64,000 nucleotides of DNA from Actinoplanes regularis. GTDB lineage: Bacteria; Actinomycetota; Actinomycetes; Mycobacteriales; Micromonosporaceae. Position 1 is the stretch's first letter, and every line of letters begins with the position of its first letter. The stretch is from NCBI RefSeq assembly GCF_900188005.1, contig NZ_FZNR01000028.1, positions 40,821 through 104,820 of the forward strand, written 5' to 3'. The position numbers and the translations under genes were made by a program. Shown here one piece after another: positions 58,601-64,000 of the stretch. The notes below the pieces were generated by a model. That model worked only from the letters and a program-made list of their open reading frames with translations, did not search any database and was not told the origin of the DNA.

Positions 58601-59028
58601 TTCGAACCGGTGCCGAGCTTGCCGACCAGGGTGTCCCCACCGGCGGAGAACGTCATCGGCAGCACCGCCGCACGCGGGGAGAAACCACCCACACCGCGTC
58701 GTAGTGTCGTGTCGACCGGCACCCAGCTCTTACCCTGACGCACCCGCTGCGGCTCCACACTCTCTTGCAGAGTGCTCGTCCCGTCCGGATTCAGGAACAA
58801 CTGCGCATACTCGGTCCGCTCCGAGAGAATCTCCACCGGAGCCTTACACACATCGACCATCCGCCGCGCCGCGACCGGATCAGCCTGCTCCCGCACACAC
58901 GCCGAAGGCTTCACCTCAGCCGCCGAAGCAGCCCGCGGCAAAGCCACTATAGAAAGTCCCGAAGTTAACAGCGCGGCAACGCCCACAGCGGCCACACGCT
59001 GGTAAGACGGCACGATGACAGAACTCAT
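52690..59028 (-). CDS. 2112-residue exported protein with LamG and four carboxypeptidase-regulatory-like/beta modules
   Basis: A giant exported protein between the two RHS loci. A signal peptide (YQRVAAVGVAALLTSGLSI) ends near PRAASAAE. The N-terminal about 600 residues resemble the wall-protein region that precedes LamG or RHS domains in actinomycetes (RKAAANPQLKSLSFGLNTKG). A LamG jellyroll lies at about 709-936 (FNGDIDDVRVYAFAETATKL). Four repeats then follow, each an Ig-like carboxypeptidase-regulatory domain (starts near 1036, 1314, 1566, 1848) plus a beta domain with F-YG...V-NG and EWRNV motifs. No catalytic or toxin tip is present. It could bind surfaces or carry partners. ATG 59028 has a weak GTAGG site. 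Confidence 0.8.
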   Translation of the reverse strand: MSSVIVPSYQRVAAVGVAALLTSGLSIVALPRAASAAEVKPSACVREQADPVAARRMVDVCKAPVEILSERTEYAQLFLNPDGTSTLQESVEPQRVRQGKSWVPVDTTLRRGVGGFSPRAAVLPMTFSAGGDTLVGKLGTGSKEIALRWTKKLPAPDLRGDTATYRNVLPDVDLQVTASATGFSEVLVVHTRKAAANPQLKSLSFGLNTKGVTMSPAAGGGLRARDSKGADVFTAPAPLMWDSSESPEQQALRTPTAAPSESQGTTADPRGEFARRAVMPVKVAGGAVTITPDKAMLTDARTKFPVFIDPSVTGGISGNAWTSVWSKYPTKSFWQNSTALTDSAITGSAGVGRTEDCVGCADHIIRSFFRMDTSKVKGKVSAAQFSIEQRWSWTCSPASNAKVWQTGAISSATTWKNQPTWYSKTAQVLGNRKYGAVHGCKGPGTIEFNVTNMVTAGASSVTLGLKAIDEGTKNQWKRFKHSTAKLSVTFNQDPTALADRKSDGGACVVGASRPWVLRTDGVKLTGFQQDPDLPTSLTTYFYWWAKGGARSESNRVSQANGNKATVTGTIPNGKLVDGTTYVWQAKTSDGTTETWSGTCEFTVDKTPPPSPGAITSTDYSATAPSGGVGLAGTFKAAIPAIRKEDVVGYVWTLDAGEYLAAKPATMNADYSATLSLAPAHDGINTLRVWAKDRAGWYSATPATYTFTVRGGTGPAAEWIFEEAAGTTTAADKQLHGNTLTLGGDATRSPGRGSTEGGALSLNGTTGFAATSGPVTYPHPDTNATTPVRTDATFTVTARVKLTATGGTGQRVAVAQSGSRTSAFTLGYSGSDNKWRFAMAGTDTDGVAYVQALSTATATAGKWVHLAGVYDSSTKKLTLYVNGVAQTTATLTGGFNATGPLTVGKSRVSSADSGFFNGDIDDVRVYAFAETATKLIESAMPLQPAITFPGESQVWAGESLAVKFDAGGDTNVTKFRYSIDGTGLGTTVNADVPGGTATVNIAVGTTTGVRPIYAVGEDSLRVGPMKPAQFSVHGADLSGTVLDAATWLGTAGATVTLQPGGYTATTEADGGYKFENLPRNNYTISAASGGRCGMAGTQPFLIDKQGLTLELYLRRKKDEANHTCLERTTTFATGTTVLSLTGDDAVTPVTLPFAFPFYGGAYRTAWVDTNGVLSFTDPGGSHPYTGTNDLVTAANSIPVIAAYWDDLVVDASASVRTAVIGTGGSQQVLIEWRNVYRKANTAQRLSFEVTLGLDGTVTTNYSGMDNAAEQGDNALVGIVAPAGDDVFVYSAGDPVLTNGKAIVFTPDGATQLEVHNLTGKLTDQAGAAVAGLNVTLDPGGLTATTAADGTYSFTGIEADSYTVVARKPARCGSAAEAVVDLSIDTVYNLKLGPDYGDIGYACNTGTATWIAGTTTVPLTGNGVRANVQLPFPVRFHGDTFTGASVSDDGYAQLGSGFLLPFWTDFTVDSSAGVWTQSGGTAPNRTFVIEWRNVLFTGTTERVTFEVVIHEDGHFVYQYGSGGTTDRQKGSTAQVSLQANGLATYYSASSPVLTPNSSLTYTPAPVGVISGVLTQTETNEPIAGVTITLNPGNRTATTAEDGSYGFTDVPVGRYTLQAVGGADLCWGSYASAKVSKAFLNETVDLSVNPQNDYYYNCTTSTQDFTHAADVQQGWTGDDETWRTQLPFPIKLYGESYKTAWVSSNGMIAFQVPEEGIPAPENATRDRESSVSVFYDNWVVDSEAAIAIEATGSAPDRQWTVEWRNVHAAGDPTTRVSFEATFDESGGITFNYEGINSANLRERGSSGSVGIASFWDYDLGQGATYLRYLDGGDILADNLSVHFTPAATENSISGTVTCDDAPVDGATVTAAGQSATTGADGTYQLDGVPTKYWAVFATQPSGPCVGTGSGTVKLGRLPGVQDFRWEASAADPMGYTISEVPNAYVPVGADKVLPIGENGWAEIDMPFPITVFGVVRERVSIEEWGAFEFGNTYNGEFFYETYLEVLSGHWKVDDQASVRTEVRGTAPNRHFVIEWNNVMRDGDPGTRTTFQATIDETGGFTTAYPDNDGSFYLSGGDALIGLSGYDGKGYHWNDYGDREPLLRPGYGLRFEPEAS

Positions 59029-59068
59029 CAAGCCTACCCCGTAATCGAAAAATGCCAGTTGATCATGG

Positions 59069-59098
59069 ACTGTAGACAACCACGATCACGGATGTAAA
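59069..59098 (-). promoter_or_regulatory. conserved promoter-like element before the giant protein gene
   Basis: On the minus strand, TTTACA, 18 bases, TACAGT, then CCATGATCAACT. It is the counterpart of the element at 52512-52541. The -10-like hexamer ends about 40 bases before ATG 59028, a good promoter distance. Positions are approximate to a few bases. Confidence 0.5.
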
Positions 59099-59208
59099 GC
59101 GCGCCATAATAACGACACATATGCATATCAGCGCCGCCACAGGCCCGTCGGAGCGTCGCGATCACGACGGGCACGCCGCGCCCGAGGTGGACGCCTCGCA
59201 GAAAACTT

Positions 59209-59233
59209 GGTGCCCGGCCTGGGGCCGGGCACC
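59209..59233 (-). terminator. terminator after the RHS toxin 2 immunity gene
   Basis: Ten-base perfect arms (59209-59218 and 59224-59233) with a CTGGG loop, followed on the minus strand by a T-rich run (AAGTTTTC). It ends the RHS 2/immunity transcript. Confidence 0.75.
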
Positions 59234-59278
59234 ACTCGCGCTATCGCGGTCGACGCTGATCCGTCAGCCGCACGCACC

Positions 59279-59749
59279 TCACAGCGTCAGATTCACCCGG
59301 GCAGCGAGCTTCTTGACGTCTTTGTTCCTGGCGAGCGCCGGATACTTCCCCCGCAGCTCGACGATCAGCTTCGTCAGCAGCTCACGGCCGGCCGACGACA
59401 ACTCACTCGCCCGAACCTCGGCTACGTCTTCCACATAGTTGGAGCCGACCCTGACCTTCTCGCCCGCGGGCGCGAGGTAGATCTCGTCGGCCATCCCAGC
59501 AAAGTCGACGCGCACACTCTCACCCTTGGCCACCGAGCGACTCGCCCCGAAGAAGCCCACCGCGAAGTCGAGCATCTGCACGCCGTCACCCGTCACGATA
59601 CTGAAGTCGACACCAGCGATCTTCAGCGTGAGGTCTCCGCCGAAACAGGAGTAGCAGAGGTCGGTCAAATCGGTCTTGGCGAGATCGAAAGACCGCTCGT
59701 CGCGTGTCACCAGGGGATCGCCGGACAATACGTAATCGACCGTTATCAC
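59279..59749 (-). CDS. candidate immunity protein for RHS toxin 2
   Basis: A 156-residue soluble protein, not recognised. The N-terminal half is beta-rich (LTLKIAGVDFSIVTGDGVQM) and the C-terminal third helical (ELSSAGRELLTKLIVELRGK). The GTG start overlaps the TGA of the RHS toxin 2 gene (GTGA), the tight coupling expected for an immunity protein that must be made with its toxin. A terminator follows. The role is inferred from position; the fold is unknown. Confidence 0.7.
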   Translation of the reverse strand: MITVDYVLSGDPLVTRDERSFDLAKTDLTDLCYSCFGGDLTLKIAGVDFSIVTGDGVQMLDFAVGFFGASRSVAKGESVRVDFAGMADEIYLAPAGEKVRVGSNYVEDVAEVRASELSSAGRELLTKLIVELRGKYPALARNKDVKKLAARVNLTL

Positions 59750-62469
59750 GGGACGCTCGTCCCTCCGATCTTGATCGGGAACGCAGTGATGATCCTTTCA
59801 TACTCATGAAGATGGCCACCCTTGAGGCCGTTGGACTTGCGGTCGCCGTAACGCAGGGCATCCTCGACCTGCCGGCGAATCGTGATGGCGTTGTCCGATT
59901 TGAACTTGCCCTTGCCGGGCCAGCGACTGCTCGCCGCATGGCGATTGAAGATGTGCTGCCAGTCAGCCGACTTGTACCGGCCCTTGCAGTTGTGAACGAG
60001 AACCGGAACATCCTCGGCCAGCACGTAGTACGTGTGCAGGCCGTCGATCGTCAGGTTGTAGGCGGCGGCGCAGCCCAGCGTCCCGGGGCGGAATGCGGTG
60101 ACCCGCGCCGTGCCGGTGGGCGTACGGAGCAGATCGCCCTGGTCCAGGTCGTCGACGTCCTGCCAGTCCCGATCGGTCTCGTTCCAGAAGGGATGATCCT
60201 CGGTGGTCACGATCGGCTCGCCGTCGACCCCGAGTTCGTAGAGGTCGTCGTCGTGGACCCAGATCGCGTCGATCCGGTGCGCCCCCTGCTCACCCGTCTC
60301 GGGATCGCTGGCCAAGACCTCATCGCCGGCCCTCAGCTCGGCGAACCTCCTGGTGCTGCCGTCCGCCATGAGGACCTCGGTGTCGGCACCGAAGCTGAAC
60401 CAACCGACATCGCACGTTTCCTCGTCGTCGTCATCGAGGGCTTCGTCGCGGAGTTTTTTGTAGGCCGCCTTCTTACTGGTCTTGTATTTGGCCTTGCCAC
60501 CCTTGTTGCCGCAGCCGATGTCGATGCACATCGCGACCATCCGGTCGAACTGCACCTTCGCGATGTACTTGTCGCTGCACTTGACGTACTCCATGGCGCA
60601 GGCATTGAAGATCATGTTGATGGTGTCGTATTCACACCATCCGTCGCACCATTCGAGGCCCCGGAATTCACCGCGCGCCCTGTCGACGCCGTCGTCGTCG
60701 GCGTAGTGCCAGGCCGCGCCGTCGTAGTAGTCGTACTTGTAGACCACTCGCGGGCTACCCGAAGGTGGTGCGCCGCCGGTGTTGTCGCTCTCGTAGATCG
60801 AGGTGACCACGTACTTGTTGAGCCAGTCGGTGACCGGCTCCTCGTAGCCCTCGGGAACCCACCGCACCGGGTAACAGCGCCGGGTGTTCGTCGCCGGGTC
60901 CGGCTTCGGACCGTCCGCCTCGCAGTCCTGCGCGGAGTAGACGACGCTGACCGACCCACCCGACTCGGTACGGATCCGGGAGACCCGCATCCAGTTCATC
61001 GCCGCCGAATGATCACCGATCCGGTCCACCCGGTTCGGCATCTGCACCGGCGTGAACTCCACGTCCGGCAGGGTGATGCTGCCGCCGACCAGGCCGGTGT
61101 GGGAGATCTTCGACAGCCACAGTCCGGCGCGGGTGCCGTCACCCGGGTCCGGGAACGTGTGCGTGAACGTCCACCGGTCGACATTCCGGTAGGTGCTTCC
61201 GTTACGCACCTGCGTGGTGACGCCGGCCAGCCGCTTCGTGGACCAGAACGTCGGCGAGAAGTCGTCCTTGCACTTGTCGCCGGTGCACTCCTGGTCCCAG
61301 GGCACATCCGGCCATCTCGTCGCGTTGTGCGTGTCGCAGTCGGTCAGGCACCGGTTCGCCACCGTGAAGTCGACTCGCATCGGTGCGAGGGTGCCGAGCA
61401 CCGAGTCGACGCCGCTGATCTTGCGCGTGCCGTAGTCGATGCGCTCGAGCCAGGATTCCCGGTCGTAGGACGCGGCGTCGTCCTCGTCGAGGTTGCGGCC
61501 GTACTTGTTGGTCTCCTTCTGGTACCAGAAGGACATCGAGTTCCCGGAGAGGTCGACGACGTAGTCCAGGTTCCAGCGCCACGCCTGGACGCAGTCCGAA
61601 TCCTTGAACGCGGTCGCGTGGCACGGCTCGCTCGGGTCGTTGCCGAAGACCGGAGCGGTCAACGCCGAGTTCGTCACCGGCTTGCCGGCCGTCCAGCCGG
61701 GCAGGCGGTTCGTACCGAACCAGTACTGGATTCCCTCGGCGCTGGTGACCACCCAGTGCTCACCGTCGTTGTCACCGTTGGTGGCACCGGTCTTGCGCTC
61801 GATCCGGGTGCCGTCGTCGCCGCGCAGGTGCCAGCGCTTCTCGGTGGCGTTGTAGATCAGCTCGCCCGAGTGGCCGGCCAGCGACAGCGTCGCGTTGTCG
61901 GTTTCCCAGCACAGGTCACCGGTCTTCTTGTCGTTGTTCGCGTCCTTGTTCATGTCCTGTGAGCAGGACATGTAGCGGCGCTCGACGAACCCGCCCGCGG
62001 AGGCCTCGAAGCCCTCGCCGACCCAGGACGGCTGGTTGTTCGACGCCGCGTGCCGGCCGTCCACCGACTGCGACGAGTACGAGAGCCCCAGCTGCGGGGC
62101 GGGGCCGCCCAGCGACGGCGGAATGCGCAGCGGGTACGACCAGGTGAAGGCACCGCTGTTGCCGCCGGCCGACCAGGTCGACGACGGGCTCAGCGTGCTC
62201 GCCGAGTAGTCACCCGCCGGACCGGAGGCCGCCGCCGTGGCCGCCATCAGCGTCGACACGCCGGCGACCGCGACCTCCGCCGACACGGTCTGTGCCGCCA
62301 CATCGTTGTCCGAGTCCAGCGGCTTCACCGCGCACTCGGCGCGCTCGGGTCTGGACAGCGCACACGCCGGCAGGGTCACCAGACGCAGACGGCTCGACCA
62401 GTCCGCACCGTAGGCGGTCGCGAACGACTTGTAGTCCAGGGTCACCCGGGCCCTGCCCGCGGCCGTCAC
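59746..62469 (-). CDS. RHS toxin 2: internally deleted RHS shell with Hint domain and short nuclease-like tip
   Basis: A 907-codon frame. Up to WHYADDDG it parallels RHS toxin 1 residue for residue (RVTLDYKSFATAYGADWSSR, YWFGTNRLPGWTAGKPVTNS). It then jumps directly to GVDRARGEFRGLEWC, the cysteine-rich region that in toxin 1 lies near the C-terminus, so all YD repeats are missing. A Hint domain follows (FSFGADTEVLMADGSTRRFA to VPVLVHNC). The tip of about 80 residues starts KGRYKSADWQHIFNRHA and has WPGKGKF and IITAFPI, resembling EndoU/BECR-fold RNase toxins. The family of the tip is tentative. The 5' end is broken upstream. An immunity gene overlaps its stop. Confidence 0.8.
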   Translation of the reverse strand: MTAAGRARVTLDYKSFATAYGADWSSRLRLVTLPACALSRPERAECAVKPLDSDNDVAAQTVSAEVAVAGVSTLMAATAAASGPAGDYSASTLSPSSTWSAGGNSGAFTWSYPLRIPPSLGGPAPQLGLSYSSQSVDGRHAASNNQPSWVGEGFEASAGGFVERRYMSCSQDMNKDANNDKKTGDLCWETDNATLSLAGHSGELIYNATEKRWHLRGDDGTRIERKTGATNGDNDGEHWVVTSAEGIQYWFGTNRLPGWTAGKPVTNSALTAPVFGNDPSEPCHATAFKDSDCVQAWRWNLDYVVDLSGNSMSFWYQKETNKYGRNLDEDDAASYDRESWLERIDYGTRKISGVDSVLGTLAPMRVDFTVANRCLTDCDTHNATRWPDVPWDQECTGDKCKDDFSPTFWSTKRLAGVTTQVRNGSTYRNVDRWTFTHTFPDPGDGTRAGLWLSKISHTGLVGGSITLPDVEFTPVQMPNRVDRIGDHSAAMNWMRVSRIRTESGGSVSVVYSAQDCEADGPKPDPATNTRRCYPVRWVPEGYEEPVTDWLNKYVVTSIYESDNTGGAPPSGSPRVVYKYDYYDGAAWHYADDDGVDRARGEFRGLEWCDGWCEYDTINMIFNACAMEYVKCSDKYIAKVQFDRMVAMCIDIGCGNKGGKAKYKTSKKAAYKKLRDEALDDDDEETCDVGWFSFGADTEVLMADGSTRRFAELRAGDEVLASDPETGEQGAHRIDAIWVHDDDLYELGVDGEPIVTTEDHPFWNETDRDWQDVDDLDQGDLLRTPTGTARVTAFRPGTLGCAAAYNLTIDGLHTYYVLAEDVPVLVHNCKGRYKSADWQHIFNRHAASSRWPGKGKFKSDNAITIRRQVEDALRYGDRKSNGLKGGHLHEYERIITAFPIKIGGTSVP
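60688..61070 (-). repeat. RHS shell repeat, copy in RHS toxin 2
   Basis: A gap-free partner of 49944-50326. Its left edge coincides with the deletion junction (DDDG/GVDRARG), which suggests that recombination at this block accompanied the loss of the YD repeats. Confidence 0.85.
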
Positions 62470-62917
62470 ACCATCCGCGCGGCCAGGCGCAGCAGCACGC
62501 CAAGGACCCCGGCACGATCGGTCGCCTTACGGTCCAGCACCTCGACCTGAACACGGGCCGGCCCCGGCTGAGCCGACCGCGCACCGGCAGACCATCGGCC
62601 CACGCCGGAGGAGCACCCGCCGCGGGCACATCCAGAATCGCACCGGCCGCCTTCGGCCAACTCGGCGCCGGCCGCTTCGACGCCGACGGCGGCTCCTTGG
62701 CCTTCGGCTCCGAGGCGATCTTCGCAGCCTTCACCGGAACCTCCGGCACCGGCTTACCCGATCCCGGAGAGTACGGCTTCGGTGCCGCCGACGCCTCCGG
62801 CGTCTCAGCGAGACCGACGAACAACGCGACGACAAGACCCGCCGCAAATCTGGCTGTACGTCTCTTGAACATGGACTTTCTCGCCGGCGGCGAACCGGCG
62901 AGCACTGGTGATCTCAC
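62470..62917 (-). pseudogene. frameshifted N-terminus of RHS toxin 2
   Basis: The expected export signal and Pro/Ala-rich region are present but split over two other frames. From GTG 62917 (or ATG 62872), the frame reads SMFKRRTARFAAGLVVALFV, EASAAPKPYSPGSGKPVPEV and PVKAAKIASEP to DGLPVRG. After a shift near 62585 a second frame continues ARSAQPGPARVQVEVLDRKA to GVLLRLA. A further shift near 62484 leads into the long frame at 62469. RHS toxin 1 is collinear and intact here. Unless both are sequence errors, toxin 2 is not exported from this start. Confidence 0.7.
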
Positions 62918-63154
62918 ACAACACTCCGAGACAGAGGTCGACAGGATGGACGGCCGACGCCCTGATTCATGGGGTTCGACCCGGATGCATGCTCGGCGCG
63001 TCGAGAAGTGACGCTGCAGCCGCGCGACGCAGCAGGTTCGCAGCACAAGAGCATCGCCGATCCCGTGATCCACGGCGTTTACCATCGGCAACCGTAGGTA
63101 CTCAAGATCAACTATGCAACGCTTCTGCCGCAGCACACGATCCGACGCTCCGGC

Positions 63155-64000
63155 ATGATGATCGCCGTGCCGCCACGCTCCGTTCCGATCACTGTGGACG
63201 CACTGCTGGAGTCGGCCCTGGCCGAGGCGGGGCCACGGAACCGCACCTTCGCCATCATCGGCCTGGTGCCTCATCTGGATTCCGGGCAACTGGACCGGGT
63301 CTGGGACCTCGCCGTGGAGATGTCCGACGAGCGGTCTCGCGAGATCCTGATCGCCGAGTTGTCTCCGTACCTGGACGCACGACACCTGGCCGCGTTCACC
63401 GAGCCGGCCGGCATCCCGACCGATCTGCTGATCACATTGGCACCCCGGCTCCCCCGGGAGCAGCAGGCGGAACTGATCGAAAAGCTGCTCGGGGAAGCCG
63501 AGGCCGGTGAGCGGGATGTCAGCTCCATGACCCCACTCCGGCCGTTGCTCTCCGCCGGACAAGCGGGCCGGATCGGGCGTCTGCTGCTCGCCGACGACGA
63601 CCCGCAGCGCGCGATCCAGGGACTCCGGTCCTGGATCCCGGTGCTGCCCGCCGAGGTGCGCTCCGCCGCCCTCGCGCTCCTTCGAACGGTCGCCCCCGAC
63701 GACTGGACGATGGCCCGCGTGCTGGAGAACGAGTGGGTCGCGCATCTCAGCCCGGACGAGGCCCGGCGACTGCTGCCGATGGTGACGGCCTTCAGCCGCA
63801 ACGCCCGCGCCGAGGTGCTGCCGGCGCTGACCGCCGTGCTGCCGGAGGCCGCCCCGCTCGCCCTTGACGCCCTGCGGCACGGCCGCGGAACGGGCCGGGG
63901 GATCTCGGCACTGGCCCGGGCACTCTCACCGGCCGATCGCAGCGAACTGCTGGCGGTACTCGCTTCCCCGCCTGCGGAGGATCTGCCCAGGCTACGGGAA
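63155..64000 (+). CDS. alpha-helical repeat protein, 3' end outside window
   Basis: An open frame from ATG 63155 (or ATG 63158, GTG 63167) to the right edge, at least 282 codons without a stop. The product is leucine-rich and helical, with HEAT-like pairs about 30-40 residues apart (LDRVWDLAVEMSDERSREIL, LSPDEARRLLPMVTAFSRNA, DLPRLRE at the edge). There is no signal peptide, membrane helix or catalytic motif in the visible part. Strong G/C third positions support it as real coding. It is divergent from the RHS toxin 2 gene. Confidence 0.7.
   Translation, partial: MMIAVPPRSVPITVDALLESALAEAGPRNRTFAIIGLVPHLDSGQLDRVWDLAVEMSDERSREILIAELSPYLDARHLAAFTEPAGIPTDLLITLAPRLPREQQAELIEKLLGEAEAGERDVSSMTPLRPLLSAGQAGRIGRLLLADDDPQRAIQGLRSWIPVLPAEVRSAALALLRTVAPDDWTMARVLENEWVAHLSPDEARRLLPMVTAFSRNARAEVLPALTAVLPEAAPLALDALRHGRGTGRGISALARALSPADRSELLAVLASPPAEDLPRLRE

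Noticed and set aside
1..64000. CRISPR arrays, tRNA or rRNA genes
   Set aside because: No regularly spaced short repeats and no recognisable tRNA cloverleaf or rRNA sequence were seen. Repeated motifs in the window are protein-domain repeats.

Overview
The window is high-GC actinomycete DNA, most likely from the Micromonosporaceae (Actinoplanes-like). The pointers are strong G/C third-position bias, GTG and TTG starts, Tat and Sec exported glycoside hydrolases with ricin-type CBM13 domains, a CheW protein (motile actinomycetes), F420-type PPOX proteins, and very large RHS/Hint exported toxins. This placement is inference. No rRNA, tRNA or CRISPR array was seen.

Layout. (1) 1-7.2 kb: a CheW end, a HEAT-repeat protein, and an unusually decayed stretch. 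It holds an epsilon/zeta-like toxin-antitoxin locus whose toxin has a stop, a frameshift and a fusion to a serine-recombinase fragment, a 56-codon glucose-6-phosphate dehydrogenase stub, an intact GlxA/AraC regulator, an intact PAS-GAF histidine kinase, and a broken 5-hmdU-DNA-kinase-like gene. (2) 7.4-25 kb: an arabinoxylan/galactan degradation locus. It encodes two GH10 xylanases, GH127/146, GH62, two GH43 enzymes, GH27, a CE1/PHB-depolymerase-type esterase and a cytoplasmic GH51. In its middle lies a single-chain regulator joining an ECF sigma factor, a zinc-binding anti-sigma-like motif, a membrane helix and an arabinose-binding CBM42 (AbfB) domain. Imperfect and perfect TGGnAnCGCTnnCA-type palindromes mark several promoters. 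(3) 25-37 kb: accessory genes, including a peptidoglycan-binding protein, a DoxX protein, a membrane-anchored NNMT/PNMT-like methyltransferase, a MarR remnant beside an MFS pump, a YbhN-type membrane protein, a Ser/Thr kinase, and an asparagine-synthase-like enzyme. (4) 37-41 kb: a LacI regulator with GH16 and GH26 enzymes and two perfect LacI-type operators. (5) 41-43.6 kb: a GntR regulator, a fatty-acid-hydroxylase protein and a lysoplasmalogenase, overlapping head to tail. (6) 43.6-63 kb: a polymorphic-toxin island read entirely on the minus strand. It has two RHS-Hint toxins with different tips, their candidate immunity genes, and a 2112-residue exported repeat protein. (7) 63.15 kb to the end: the start of a long alpha-helical repeat protein that runs out of the window.

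The most notable system is in region 6. The tip of the first RHS protein resembles pertussis-toxin S1-type and pierisin/scabin-type ADP-ribosyltransferases. The gene directly downstream carries a NADAR domain, a family known to remove ADP-ribose from nucleotides and guanine. This suggests an exported ADP-ribosylating effector whose immunity works by enzymatic reversal. The second RHS gene is a natural mini-cassette: all YD repeats have been deleted and the N-terminal shell is joined directly to the pre-Hint region, followed by a new nuclease-like tip and an overlapping immunity gene. In region 2, the sigma factor with an exposed arabinofuranose sensor probably links polymer detection to expression of the surrounding enzymes.
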